Assembly: GCA_943737045.1 (NCBI GenBank)
Contig: CALSFV010000048.1
Coordinates: 558,001 to 622,000, forward strand
Length of the DNA: 64,000 nt
DNA from: Parapristionchus giblindavisi
Lineage: Eukaryota; Nematoda; Chromadorea; Rhabditida; Diplogasteridae
Direction of reading: 5' to 3'
The notes beneath the pieces are model-generated. The model did not search any database. It saw nothing but the letters and a program-made list of their open reading frames with translations, and was not told where the DNA came from. Shown here one piece after another: positions 49,195 through 60,827 of the stretch (positions are counted from its first letter, which is position 1; the number at the start of each line of letters is the position of its first letter). Both the position numbers and the translations under genes were made by a program.

Positions 49195-50209
49195 TTGGGG
49201 TCCGCGCCTCTCACTCGTAAGGTTAGACTCTGCACATTAAGCCCCTTCTCCAATCCATTCCACTTTCAGATAACTATGGCATCCTCGGCAGCTCCCTCTC
49301 TCGGACTGGCGCGACGCGGCGTTCCCCTGGCCTCAGCTGGAGCTCCCTCTCGCTTTACGGCGCGACGCGGCGTTCCCCTGGCCTCAGCTAGAGCTCCCTC
49401 TCGCTTTACGGCGCGACGCGGCGTTCCCCTGGCCTCAGCTGGAGCTCCCTCTCGCTTTACGGCGCGACGCGGCGTTCCCCTGGCCTCAGCTGGAGCTCCC
49501 TCTCCCGAAATGGCGCGACGCGGCGTTCCCCTGGCCTCAGCTGGAGCTCCCTCTCACTTTAGGGCGCTACGCGGCGTTTCCCTGGCCTCAACTGGAGCTC
49601 CCTCTCCCGAAATGGCGCTACGCGGCGGTGCCTTGGCCTCTGCTGGAGCTCCCTCTCGCTTTACGGCGCGACGCGGCGTTCCCCTGGCCTCAGCTGGAGC
49701 TTCCTCTCGCTTTAGGGCGCGACGCGGCGTTCCCCTGGCCTCAGCTGGAGCTCCCTCTCCCGGTTTTGCGTGACATGGCGGTCCCCTGGCCTCAGCTGGA
49801 GCTCCCTCTCCCGAAATGGCGCGACGCGGCGGTGCCTTGGCCTCTGCTGGAGCTCCCTCTCGCTTTACGGCGCGACGCGGCGTTCCCCTGGCCTCAGCTG
49901 GAGCTCCCTCTCGCTAAAGGGCGCGACGCGGTGTTCCTCTGGCAGCAGCAGGAGCTCCTTCTCCGGATATCCGCGACGTGGCGGCGGCCCTCGTGGAAGG
50001 GCGGCCGGCAGATGACACGAATACGGCGCAAGAAAATGGTGAAGCGGGTGATTATCTATGAACCAAGTTTGCAGGTGCGTAGTTTTCCATTTGTAGTCCC
50101 ATCTTTCATCTTTGATCTTTCAGGCGAACTTGACGATCTCCTTGCTCTTTTCAAGACGAACCAGCATCTTGCCCCAGCCATCAAAAGTCAACCACCATCA
50201 ACTACCTAA
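49195..50209 (+). pseudogene. Array 1: 51-bp repeats encoding 17-residue units, with a 3' exon
   Basis: A splice acceptor (TTCCACTTTCAG, exon from about 49268) precedes 13 units of 51 bp to about 49965. In one frame each unit reads ARRGVPLASAGAPSRFT with variants SPEM or SHFR. That frame has two stops (TGA at 49770, TAA at 49915). After the array the same frame reads RDVAAALVEGRPADDT and QENGEA, then a possible donor (50049) and a next exon (from 50124) ELDDLLALFKTNQHL ending at 50207. All three frames stay open over long distances because 51 is divisible by three, so the true frame is uncertain. Related to array 2. Could be the end of a low-complexity secreted or structural protein gene, now broken. 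No upstream exons identified. Confidence 0.5.
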
Positions 50210-52240
50210 CACGAAACCCATTTCCATCCTGCTTACTTGATAAATTTTTTTTGAATTGATAAACGAACGAGTTGACAACGACAGAGCTAATGGCAATGAG
50301 AATATACAGTATATGTAAATTTGCTATTGTAAAAGGTAAAAGGAAAAAGTACAACCCATTATTCAAGGCACACGAGGTCCTGCGGGTTATCACTACTATG
50401 CCAGTGATATTTCAAGGCAAATTCAGTCCGGAGGGCCTAATCTCTTCTTCGGACCTACTTTATCGCATGATCTAGTCACTACCAGATGGAATGGCGGGGT
50501 GCTATTGTAACAATGGGAAATGTCTGTAAAAATAAGTGAGAGATCACAAACCATTTTCTCTAACCTTTTCTTGGTGTAGAAATGACGTACACGAAGTACA
50601 ATGGAAAAGGAGCGCCCTCAGCTCTCGAAAACAATACACAGACCAAAATGCTGAATCCAAGATATGAATGCAATTCAAGAGGAATGCTGAACTTTGATGA
50701 ATTTGTTTAATAACTTTGATCTTTGATCTTTCGCGTGCATGGTTGATCACTATGATCATTGATCATTCAACTGTTCAATACTTCCACTCTACATTATCAG
50801 TCTTGAGACCCCTTCAATCAATACAAGGACACTTTCGTCATTGGATGATTAATGAACATCATCTGCCGAATCTTCAGTTTTTTTAGTTTTCGAAATGAAG
50901 ATACCACTGAAAATGAGAGTGAAAAAAAGTAAAATGCTTTGATTAAATTTTTTTAACTGGTTACACAAATTGGTTAATGCAAATCTGATTTAATTGTCAA
51001 TCACAATCCCTTCGACCTTTTTTCCATTTCATTCTCGGACTCGACAACCCACCTGCTTGGTCGTCCACTCCTCTCACTCGACGTTACTCGTAAGGTTAGA
51101 ATCTCACGTTAGTTCAGAGTGAATATTAACAGATTAGGTGAAAACTCCGGATGGGATTCGAACCCGTACCCTTTGGGAGGAGAAGCGGCCATCTTACCAA
51201 TATGCCACGCTTCGATCACCCTTCTCAACTCATGTTATTCCGAGCTTACGCGCTGATCATTTTTACTGTCCGATGGTCGCTATTTGAATACACCTTCTGT
51301 TTTTAGACGCTGTATCGCTTACACCATGTCATATATTTCGTACACAATTATTCATGGTGCAATAATTCCTATTTCCCGGCGCATTATGCACATTCTCTGG
51401 AAGAGCGACTACTAAACTCTACAACAAGACGGATGACTACAGTTTTGAAGTCATTAGATATCCACACTATCACTCAAACATTCCAATGTATATTGGTTTG
51501 AACACATTATCGGGCGAAATACTTCGAGTTTATCGTAATTCATCTAATTTTGTCTGTTTTAAAGAAAGAGTTAAGTCATTATTTGAATATTTCTATAAAA
51601 GAGAATACCCATTCCACATTATTCGACCGCGAATCTACAAGGTTCTAAATAAAAACCCGGCAATTAGTTTAAAATATGGAAAAACAACAGCAGAACTATG
51701 TTTAAAAGTTTTAGATGAAGAGTAAAAACAAAGATCAAAGTTCATACATGCAAGCCAGGAACATAGGTAGAGAGGTAGATCACTAGTTATCCCACGCTCA
51801 ACCAATCAATCTCTAGTACTCTCTAGTGCTCTCTCACTTCTCCACACTCTCTCACACATACGACGCGCTCTCTCTCTACTTAGACATGGCAATCAAACGA
51901 TCATTCCCTCATTATGTATCTTTGCTTTTATGTAAACAATATTAGTATTAGATTAGCTAAATCTCAATCAATTTTTAATCGTTCACTCTTTAACCTTATT
52001 AAGTTCTTCTTCTTTCCTTTGAAAAATCGTATTATTGAAAACTGTCCTGTGTGGGTCATCCTACTGATGAGGCCCTTCCCACACGGGTCGGTCCAGTGTC
52101 TAGGACCAGGGCCGAAACACTGGATCGTTTTTTATCTCTAGATAGTCAGTCTTTACATAGTTTCGTTTCTAACACAACCTACTTTAAAACCATTCTTTCA
52201 TTACTTTAACTCTATCTCATGATTGAACTAACCTGATCTG
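50210..52240. other. Spacer with repeat fragments and a tRNA-like piece
   Basis: A segment at 51015-51110 repeats 49160-49235 (TCATTCTCGGACTCGACAAC, CCACCTGCTTGG, CGTAAGGTTAGA), so the region upstream of array 1 is duplicated upstream of array 2. A tRNA-like sequence lies at 51147-51215. An 80-codon frame at 51486-51725 (MYIGLNTLSGEILRVY...) shows no known motif. CT-rich tracts lie at 51800-51890. Confidence 0.5.
51147..51215 (-). other. tRNA-like sequence
   Basis: Reverse strand has an A-box-like GTGGCATATTGGTAAGA and a B-box GGGTTCGAATCCC, spaced as in a tRNA with a long variable part. The acceptor ends (GAAGCGT and ATCCGG) do not pair fully, so a relic or SINE head is more likely than a working gene. 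Confidence 0.45.
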
Positions 52241-52431
52241 TCTGCACATTAAAGGGAGCGTAACCTCTCTCAATGATCTCTTCGACGCGCAATGCTTCGA
52301 GAGCAGAGAAATATCGTGCACAATTGAGAGACCATTGAGAGAGGAAAGCTCCAGTTAATCCGCGCCTCAATATATTTTCCGTTCCACTTTCAGATAACGG
52401 TGCAGGTGTCCTGGCCGCAGCCTCTCCCAGA

Positions 52432-53061
52432 ATGGCGCGACGCGGCGGTGGAATAGCCGCATCTGACGCTCCCGGTCCAAGAATGGCGCAACACACCGGT
52501 GGAATAGCCGCATCTGAAGCTCCCGGTCCGAGAATGGCGCGACGCGGCGGTGGAATAGCCGCATCTGAAGCTCCCGGTCCGAGAATGGCGCGACGCGGCG
52601 GTGGAATAGCCGCATCTGACGCTCCCGGTCCAAGAATGGCGCAACACACCGGTGGAATAGCCGCATCTGAAGCTCCCGGTCCGAGAATGGCGCGACGCGG
52701 CGGTGGAATAGCCGCATCTGACGCTCCCGGTCCAAGAATGGCGCAACACACCGGTGGAATAGCCGCATCTGAAGCTCCCGGTCCGAGAATGGCGCGACGC
52801 GGCGGTGGAATAGCCGCATCTGACGCTCCCGGTCCAAGAATGGCGCAACACACCGGTGGAATAGCCGCATCTGAAGCTCCCGGTCCGAGAATGGCGCGAC
52901 GCGGAGGTGGAATAGCCGCATCTGAAGCTCCCGGTCCAAGAATGGCGCAACACACCGGTGGAATAGCCGCATCTGAAGCTCCCGGTCCAAGAATGGCGCA
53001 ACACACCGGTGGAATAGCCGCATCTAAAATAATTTTTATAGCAGTTTATCTCCTTTTTTAG
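52432..53061 (+). CDS. Array 2: twelve 51-bp repeats encoding 17-residue units
   Basis: Open frame of 209 codons made of units MARRGGGIAASDAPGPR and MAQHTGGIAASEAPGPR, partly alternating to give a 102-bp higher-order repeat: the Asp variant always precedes an MAQHTGG unit. An acceptor-like TTCCACTTTCAG lies at about 52393, with the array in frame with NGAGVLAAASPR just behind it, mirroring array 1. The right end stops inside a unit (IAASK) and runs straight into the repeated unit that fills 53-64 kb, ending at a TAG at 53061. The minus strand is also open for 264 codons, an effect of the period. Product unknown. Pro/Gly/Ala-rich and likely disordered. It may be a truncated gene end or an expanded satellite rather than a working protein. 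Confidence 0.45.
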   Translation: MARRGGGIAASDAPGPRMAQHTGGIAASEAPGPRMARRGGGIAASEAPGPRMARRGGGIAASDAPGPRMAQHTGGIAASEAPGPRMARRGGGIAASDAPGPRMAQHTGGIAASEAPGPRMARRGGGIAASDAPGPRMAQHTGGIAASEAPGPRMARRGGGIAASEAPGPRMAQHTGGIAASEAPGPRMAQHTGGIAASKIIFIAVYLLF

Positions 53062-54553
53062 AAATATTGGTTTCTCTCGGTAATCATTTTCGGTTCATCG
53101 CTCCTGATTAGATTACGGTAGCTAAGCTCTTCACTAATCATAATTAATTCCTTTTACAATTTCGATGAATATAAATATTTTATCCATAATAAAATCATCA
53201 TAGACTTAATTAGATATACAAAATTGGAATACGAACATCAATCGTACCAAGTCAAAATGAAGAACAACTATACATTTTCACAAAGCAGTAGAGGATGAAG
53301 ATACTGAAGATGGTGAAGATGAAGATGAAGCAGAGAAGTAGAGGATGAAGATACTGTATGCTCACCCCACCACTAATACCAGTGGGACTCCTCCAAAACC
53401 TTCTCCCTTCACGGTGGCGACTTGATCAAAGTCGAGGACCGCAGGGGAATAGGACTAAATGAATATGAATATATAAAAGGCCATTAAATCTTGACCTGCC
53501 GGAGGTTTAAGGAAGGGAGAGACATGGGGCGTAAAGCATAGAAGTGAACTATGAGGGAATATGGAATCACTTTTGAAGGTCTCCCCTCTGCGTAGTAAAG
53601 TCTCTGTCTTTAAAAAAAATATTTTCATTAATACACTTTATCAAGATTAGTCAGTATGGCCACCGAATATGAAGTGTCATAAAAGGGTGTTTTCTTTCTT
53701 TAGTAAGTATTCCTGCTTCTTGTTATAACCAACAGTTCACCGCTACGCTTTGATCCTTTCGACAAGCGAAAAATATAAAAAAAAATAGAAAGAATACTGA
53801 AACGAAGCAGCCCACGAAGATCTCACTGAAACTTCGTCCGGGTTTTATGGCTGCCCTCCTACTACTTCAAATATATTATTGCACAAAAAGGTATCAAATA
53901 TTATCAGCAATTACTTTGCTTTCACATTTTTCACTCTATTGTCTTATGTTGCCACAGTTGCGACATGGTATTTTATGTGCTTTATAGTATTTCACCCCAT
54001 TTGTATTTGTTTTTCCGCCACTGTCACCACATAAAGAAATATTATTTAATACATTCTGGTTCCCCGAATTCCTGGAAGATAGTCAAGATCAGATCAATCG
54101 GTCAATAAGCCTGGCCAATCTTTTGCCTTGTAATTCTTAATTCTTTGTTTCCATCACACCTAATGAGAGAGAGAATATTTATAGCTTTATGAGTCATTCG
54201 GTTGAAGATTGTATGGGGGAAATGGGGAGAATTACACTGACGGCAAACTCTCTCATATTTGAGCCATAGGTTATCTAAGATGCGACAATTAGAGAAACGT
54301 TGTCTCAAATGTGAGATAACTTCGTTAGCTTACTCCAATCCCCGTTGGAAGCTCGAGCGAGAGAGTACTTTCCAACGTGTCTTATTGAGAGAGTTTTGAG
54401 TAATCTAAGCTTTCCCTATGGTTGTCCAGTTTGACAACCTATATCTAAGATAATTTGCCGCGAGTGTATAAATCATCAAGAAGGGGGGGGGGCGAAAGAG
54501 AGGATCGAGCTCATCAGAAAATCACGAATACAGAGGATCAACTTATCGCGCGT
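53062..54553. repeat. First copy of the right-hand repeat unit and spacer
   Basis: Positions 53025-53460 match 60790-61390 (TTTTTATAGCAGTTTATCTC, GATTACGGTAGCTAAG, then the ~90-bp module at 53359-53448). 53461-54553 holds AT-rich sequence, short ORFs and GATGAAGAT tandem bits at 53290-53350. No gene recognised. Confidence 0.6.
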
Positions 54554-54779
54554 TAAAATGTGGTAGAATACCGAAAAAAGCGAGTTTCAGAGTATTAAAA
54601 TGTACCCTGGAAAACCGAAAATGGAAAGATGATATTTGAATTCGGTCGCGAGTGTAAATTTGAATTCCCTCACATTATTCGCGCCCGCGAATTCAAATAT
54701 CGACTTTCCATTTTCGGTTTTCCAAGGTACATTTTAACACTCCGAAACTCGCTTTTTTCGGTTTTCCACCACATTTTAA
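54554..54779. repeat. Palindrome
   Basis: AAAATGTGGTAGAATACCGA ... AAAATGTACCCTGGAAAACC on the left is mirrored by GGTTTTCCAAGGTACATTTT ... GGTTTTCCACCACATTTTAA on the right, around a GC-richer centre (GGTCGCGAG / CGCGCCCGCG). Non-coding foldback. Confidence 0.8.
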
Positions 54780-55150
54780 TGAAGGGGACCCACGAGTTTT
54801 TTCGTTACTAAACTGACCAGGCAGAACTATGGCTCACATCTCCTTGTATACAAAAACAATTTTCTCTAAAATTTTAGATGCCCCGGAATACCGTAATTCG
54901 TTCTTAATGTTCATTGATAAGTCCAGGGAAAGGCGCGAGTTTTTGAAATTGAAGTACAAATATATAGAAAATTGCAAACGGGAATCGAACCCACGTGGCG
55001 CGGCCACAAGCACTGACTACTTACCACTGAGCCACACGCTCTACGCGTTCAACCAGTCAAATCTAATAGAGAAAGGAATGTCGCTTCCTATGTCCCACGT
55101 TCTTCATGTCAATAGCGCAGCCCAAATCCCGTGGGTTCCCTTCTTTAACG
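54780..55150. mobile_element. ~370-bp TIR element with a tRNA-like core, copy 1
   Basis: Ends GAAGGGGACCCACGAG and GTGGGTTCCCTTC are inverted. Inside, the reverse strand at about 55032-54968 carries TGTGGCTCAGTGGTAAGTAG (A box) and GGGTTCGATTCCCG (B box). The second copy is at 57676-58045. tRNA-derived promoter parts within a TIR element are unusual. The stems are imperfect, so I do not call a tRNA gene. Confidence 0.65.
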
Positions 55151-55359
55151 CGCCATTATTGATGTTTTTTTACTACTATGCATTAGGTCAACCATGCTCG
55201 CCAAACCACCGTCACCAGTGGGACTCCTCCAAAAATTCCTCCCTACACGGGGGTCGGTTGGGCCTCTTCCGAGGACCGCTAGGGAAAGTTGGAAAGAAGC
55301 TCCTTGCTTAAGGGCATGCTCTACCAAAGGAAGGAGGGGAGCGAGGAGTACGGAGTACG

Positions 55360-56590
55360 CACTGTCACATTGGATGTTGTTCGATAGGTCATTCGATATC
55401 GATGCGTACGCAAGACGGGTTTGGTCGAAGAGAGGGAGAAGGGATAGGAGGCGGAGTCAATGCAGGGGAGAGAGAAAAGAGAGAGATAAGGAAACTCACA
55501 CAGCGCTGTTGAAGAAATTTCAAAATCATCAAGTTAACATCTACAAAAACACCGAAACTAGAAAGTAGCAATTAGGAGATGTATAGGGTGCGAACATATT
55601 GGTTTCACTCACAGATTCAAAAGAAAATATTTGTAATAACAGTTTATCTAATTTTTAGAAATATTGGTAACTTGTGGTAATCATTTTCGGTAGATCATTC
55701 ATGATTGGCTCTTCACCAATTATACTTAATTTATAATTTACAATTTCGCTGAAATAGTTTAATAAAATCATCCTTAAAGCATACCTACTTAGATATTCAA
55801 AATTGGAATGCGACTATCAACGGTACAAAGTTAAAAAAAAGAAAAATATATATATATATAAATTTTCAGAAAGAACGGAATGTAGATTTTATCTGCTCGC
55901 CCCTCCACCGGTACCGGTGGGACTCCTCCAAAACCATCTCCCTTCACGGTGGCGACTTGATCAAAGTCAAGGACCGCAAGGGAACGCCGGGAGTCAGGGT
56001 AGAGCGGAAAATTTCGAAAAAAAATTTCTTTGTATTTTTTTCCGTTATCCAGTTTTTACTCGAAATAATCTAGTACATAATCTCAACTTGACTGATTAAC
56101 TATCAGAGCCGTTTTCCGATTTTCAGAGTAATAATATCGGAATTTTTTGTTTGATTTTTGTGTATCACGAATTTGACTGTGCAGTTCATTTGATATTGAA
56201 CACGTGATAAACAATTCTTTTTATCCCTCAACTAAGCAGATGTTAGTAAAAAAAACCTTCATCAAAATGAGAAAGAATCTGTGAGCGAAATACAGTTCGG
56301 AAAGAACAGAACGGTAGAAGCACTCTTGCAAACACTACGAAGCAACACAATTAATTATCGATTGATCAATTATCGATTCAATCATGGTTTGCAATGATCA
56401 ATTCCGCACACTCCTTCCCAATCAGAGAATGACGAGCGAGCCACGTACTCCTGAAGGGATTATCGATTGATTCATAGAATTTTTTAATTGATTTGGAGAT
56501 TATATCGATTGATTTAGAGATTATATCGATTCCTTTCGAGATTATATCCATCGATTTCGAGATTATATCGATTGATTTCGAAATTATATC
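55360..56590. repeat. Segmental duplication, left copy (pair of 62570-63740)
   Basis: Almost the same sequence over ~1.2 kb as 62570-63740, for example GCACTGTCACATTGGATGTT, GCGCTGTTGAAGAAATTTC and ATCAATTATCGATTCAATCA. In this copy the transposon at 56618 lies where the 23-codon exon would follow, so the exon is missing here. The ATTGATT/ATCGATTG runs are simple repeats shared by both copies. Confidence 0.85.
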
Positions 56591-56617
56591 TTATCATGAT
56601 AGACTTTTGTCCCTTAA

Positions 56618-57674
56618 GAGGCCGTTCGTGTAAGAGTCGGGCAAATCTGGGGGAGGGTTGGCACAGGCCAAAAATTTAAATGCCCTCAAAACTTGTGTAT
56701 AGGGGTTATCGACCTCGCTGATGAAGATGTGCATAGTCATTTTGGCTCCAGTGGTCCCGCAACGCCTGGGCGGGATTACGGTAACATCACGTTTTCAAGT
56801 CGTTCTCGATCCATGGTTGAGCTAGAGGTATGAAAATTGGGCTCCTGGGTCAGAATTCGATGGCGATGATGGCTGTCTACATCATTAGTTTTGAAAAGTT
56901 TTCAAAAGGTTGATTAGTGGAAATTTTGATGGACACGGATGCGGGCATAGCGAGTATGACAGTTCGAACCGGCGTGACGAGAGGATTCCAATGATGTATT
57001 ATGAGCCCATACGTACATTGCCATCTCAATATTGCCTCGATATAGTGAGCTGCAAAATCACGAGGAATGAGCCCATACGTACATTGCCATCTCAATATTG
57101 CCTCGATATAGTGAGCTGCAAAATCACGAGGAGTTGTCTGCGTCTCTCTATTCCGCGCGCTCTCTCGACACTCTCTCATTTCGCCGCGCTCTCTCGAGAG
57201 TGCGAGAGAGCGCGCGGAATTGAGAGAGTCCTCTTGTTTACCTCTTTCGCAGCTCACTATATCGAGGCAATATTGAGATGGCAATGTACGTATGGGCTCA
57301 TAATACATCATTGGAATGCTCTCGTCACGCCGGTTCGAACTGTCATACTCGCTATGCCCGCATCCGTGTCCATCAAAATTTCCAATAATCAACCTTTTAA
57401 AAACTTTTCAAAACTAATGACGTAGACAGCCATCATCGCCATCGAATTCTGACCCAGGAGCCCAATTTTCATACCTCTAGCTCAACCATGGACCGAGAAC
57501 GACTTGAAAACGTGATGTTACCGTTATCCGTCCCAGGCGTTGCGGGACCACTGGGGCCAAAATAACTAAGTCCATCTTCATCAGCGGGGTCGATAACCCT
57601 TATACACAAGTTTTGAGGGTATTAAAATTTGTGGCCTGTGCCAACACTTGTTCGACTCTTACGCAAACGGCCTC
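56618..57674. mobile_element. Related 1057-bp palindromic transposon, copy 3
   Basis: Same terminal motif (GAGGCCGT...ACGGCCTC) but different interior, and flanked by TTAA (56614-56617, 57675-57678). The two arms are ~0.5 kb inverted copies, which is why both strands show the same ORFs of 171 codons. I regard these ORFs as by-products, since one arm has an extra tandem repeat of ~60 bp (56999-57120). Confidence 0.85.
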
Positions 57675-57675
57675 T

Positions 57676-58045
57676 TAAAGAAGGGGACCCACGAGTTTTT
57701 TCGTGACTAAACTGGCCAGGCAGAACTATAGATCACATCACCTTGTATACAAAAACAATTTTTTCTAAAATTTTAGATGCCCCGGAATACCGTAATTCGG
57801 GCTTAAAGTTCATTGATACACCAGGGAAAGGCGCGAGTTTTTGAATTTGAAGGACAAATGTATAGAAAATTGCAAACGGGAATTGAACCCGCGTGGCGCG
57901 GTTACAAGCGCTGACTACTAACCACTGAGCCACATGCGCTACGCTCTCACTCTCTGAAATCTAATAGAGAACAGAATAGCACTTCCGATGTCCCACGCTC
58001 TTCATGTCAATAGTGCAGCCCAAATATCGTGGGTCGCCTTCTTTA
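57676..58045. mobile_element. ~370-bp TIR element with a tRNA-like core, copy 2
   Basis: Same element as at 54780-55150, with AAAGAAGGGGACCCACGAG at the left and CGTGGGTCGCCTTCTTTAA at the right. The tRNA-like part (about 57938-57872, minus) reads TGTGGCTCAGTGGTTAGTAG and GGGTTCAATTCCCG, with a loop that could present a GTA anticodon. It begins immediately at the right TTAA flank of the 1057-bp palindromic transposon. Confidence 0.65.
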
Positions 58046-58500
58046 ATCTCTCTACTCTTGAATATAGGAGAGCTATTTATGACATTCAATTTATACATAA
58101 TACTATGCATAAGATTAATTTGTTCGATTCATCTAATCTGTTTTCTGTTCTTCCCTCACAACACAACCGTCTATCTCATCCACTTCGTATTGTTCTCCCA
58201 CATAGGATTTCTACTACCCATACGACATGTGCCTCTAGAAGTATAGATACTTGGAATACGCTCCCCTCCCAATTAGTTTTTTCTCCCCCCAAACCCTTCC
58301 GTGCAGGGTTATCAAATCTCCCCTCCAACCTCATCATTAAAGATTCTCGTATTCGTCCCTAAACCCCCATCCTTTAAAAACTGCCACCGAGCCAAAACCG
58401 AAATCGCCTTATGCGACGGAAATCCATCTATCCCTCTTCTGATCCTATACATACCACCTTTTATTATTATATTTGATAGAATAAAGAAAGAAAAGAAAAG
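58046..58500 (+). pseudogene. LINE reverse-transcriptase C-terminal fragment 1
   Basis: Plus-strand frame reads LEYRRAIYDIQFIHNTMH, then NRLSHPLRIVLPHR, and DTWNTLPSQLVFSPPKPFRA up to the stop at 58362. The order LEYRR..., R...P, W(N)xLP, F is the usual C-terminal block of jockey/CR1-like LINE proteins. An A-rich tail (AATAAAGAAAGAAAAGAAAA) near 58480 would be the 3' end. The 5' part is missing. Confidence 0.65.
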
Positions 58501-58676
58501 AAAAAGTAGCGGATTTCCCTCGGAGTATGCTGCGGCCTGATGCTCAACCGCCATAAGCTCGACCTCTCTGAAAGTCTTCATCGTCTTGTTGCTCCCCATA
58601 TACCCTATTTTCCGTCACATCCTTTTTGTGTTAAAGTTTGTGTGGGCTGCATGGTATTGGAGATTTTCAAAGAAAT

Positions 58677-60265
58677 ACAGTACCGTGCAAAAGTATATCC
58701 ACTTTTGCGTTTTTCGTCATAATTTTTTCAAACTCAACCAATCGTGTCCAGCTTTTCAGGGATTATTTTCAGGGTGTTTTAACGTGTTTCACACGACCAA
58801 ATATCCCGGGTGAACTCTTACGGTGAAATTTATTTCGAATTTATCAAAAGTCACACAAGTGAGATTTTCGTTTTCTTCGATTTCGTCATAATTTTCTCAC
58901 GCATTTCGCTACCAATGTGTGTTTTATCATTATACGTACTGCCTAGTCTCTATGTTCGTCGAATTGTTTCCGATCTCATTCTAGCACTTAAAATATTCGC
59001 TTGTACTGTAGACCTTCCTATTAGTCGTTTTTATACATATCGATCTATTAGTCGTCGTCAAAATGCTTTTGTTCTCCACATCCCCAAGTCCAATAGAGAA
59101 AACCTAAAAGCATCATTCTCCCATAGAACATCCCGATTTTTGAATAAACTACACACAATTTGTGACCCTAAATTGTCGATCCCTTGTATTAAACGTTATC
59201 TAATTGTTTTCCCTGATCTTCCGAATAAACTAGGTGTTGCTGTCCCTAATTTGTAATCCCCGTCCCATCTTCCCGGTCGACTTGATCTTTGATCTCTCCC
59301 TCCCTGCTCACTCAGAGATCCAATACGATATAAATTGGATTTGCGGCTGCTCCACCGCACAAGAGGCTCCTCCCCTCTTTACTCTTCCTGACTGTAGCAG
59401 AAGGCGTGATCAATTGATCTCTCACCTTCCCCCCCATCCCCATCCCTATCCACCTCTCTTTTAATAATTTTATTCTCTCACTTATCTTTCTTGCACTCGA
59501 ACACTTTGTACTTGTTGAAACACCTTTGCGGTGTACGATAAATAAATAAAATAAATAAATCGTTTAAAACAATGAAAAGGCCTCTTGAGAGCAAGAATCT
59601 AGCGATATCCGAGTTAGAATCCATTCGTCGAGGACTTCAGATGGGACTGTCCGCAGTCACCCTCTCACAACAGTTTCGGATGTCTGTTTCGACTATTTAC
59701 AAGGGCAACACAACTAGAAGCCATGCTCAAACAATGAAGAATACTCATGAACGAACTAACAAGACGTCCGCGATATCTAATCGTCTGATTACTTGCACCT
59801 CGAAGGAGATCCCGAGGCTCAATGCAAGGGGCATCAATCAGGAACTGGCGGAATTTCACCAAATTGGGGTACCTAAAGCTTCTAAACTTGGCTGAAAAGA
59901 TTTTGAGGTGTTCATGTACATTGTGCAAAGTCGTTTTCGTGCGTCGGGACTATTCGGACGTCGGCATGTCTAGAAACCGCTGATCGCCGAAGAGATTCGC
60001 AAAGCAAGAATCGCATGGGCAAAAGGGTACATTCATTCGACCCCCTAACAATAGTAGTAGATTGTATTCTCAGACGAAATCAAGTTCCTGTGATCGGTAC
60101 GGGGTGAATAACACATGTTAATTGACCGGTTGGCATTAGATTTGATTTGAAGAGCTAGTTGGCCACCGTGAAGCATGGAGGAGGACTGTTGATATCGCTG
60201 GGTTATTTCTCTGTTGATTTGATTACACCCCTGGTCCATCAGAGAGGGCGATCGGGAGTAGGAGA
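58677..60265 (+). mobile_element. Tc1-type transposon remnant split by a LINE fragment
   Basis: Left end GTACCGTGCAAAAGTATATC (58681 onward) is a Tc1-family end shared with 47441-47630. From 59572 a transposase follows in plus frame: KRPLESKNLAISELESIRRG and LSQQFRMSVSTIYKG (N-terminal helix-turn-helix), later FGRRHV, LIAEEIRKARIAWAKGYI and VFSDEIKF (about 59950-60090, first catalytic Asp), with frameshifts and stops. Between them, 58975-59256 reads a LINE C-terminal block (YRSISRRQNAFVLHIPKSN, SFSHRTSRFLNKLH), followed by an ATAAATAAATAAA tail at 59540-59560, so the LINE landed inside the Tc1-type element. Confidence 0.7.
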
Positions 60266-60790
60266 GTCGGGCATTTTTTTTTTATTTCCATGATCAGTAT
60301 TCATGAGGACAGGATTGGCTCGCGAGGAGTCGTGCCCCTTACTGGCCTTCTAGTCCCTCTTTCCTCCTCCTACATTCCCGCCATCCTAAATAAATTCATT
60401 TTTTTAGGTTAACAAATTGAGGAGCTCATATTGTCATTGTCAGTCATTATTGTCATTCTCATTGTCAGCTGTGCTCGCCCCACCACCGTCACCGGTGGGA
60501 CCTCCAAAAGCTCCTCCCTACACGGGGTCGGGGGCCATCAATTAGGACCGAGGACCGCATGAAAACATTTCAAGGTAAATAAGCAAGCAAATGAAGCATC
60601 TTTCATTATAAGCAAGCAAATGAAGCATCTTGGTTATTCATTGAAGAATGACTAGAGCGTACAATGCATTCATGATGTGTCATGTCCTTCAAGATAACAC
60701 CTTCAACTAGGAAGATGCAATTAGGAGATGTATAGGATGCGAATTCTATTCAACATCGCGCTATCAGACAGGTTTCACTAACAGATTCTA
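60266..60790. other. Spacer, no gene seen
   Basis: CT-rich and AT-rich sequence, one copy of the ~90-bp module (60472-60560) and a direct repeat of AAGCAAGCAAATGAAGCATC at 60580-60630. No gene-like signal. Confidence 0.5.
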
Positions 60791-60827
60791 AAGAAAATCA
60801 TTTTTATAGCAGTTTATCTCCTTGTTT

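Noticed and set aside
52212..53023. Minus-strand ORFs of 204-264 codons over array 2
   Set aside because: The period is a multiple of three and GC-rich, so every frame stays open. The acceptor and homologous layout with array 1 favour the plus strand.
56877..57425. Two 171-codon ORFs, one on each strand
   Set aside because: They are mirror images produced by the two arms of a palindromic transposon. No known domain.
54968..57938. Genuine tRNA genes
   Set aside because: A and B boxes are good but acceptor stems do not pair, and the sequence is part of a repeated TIR element.
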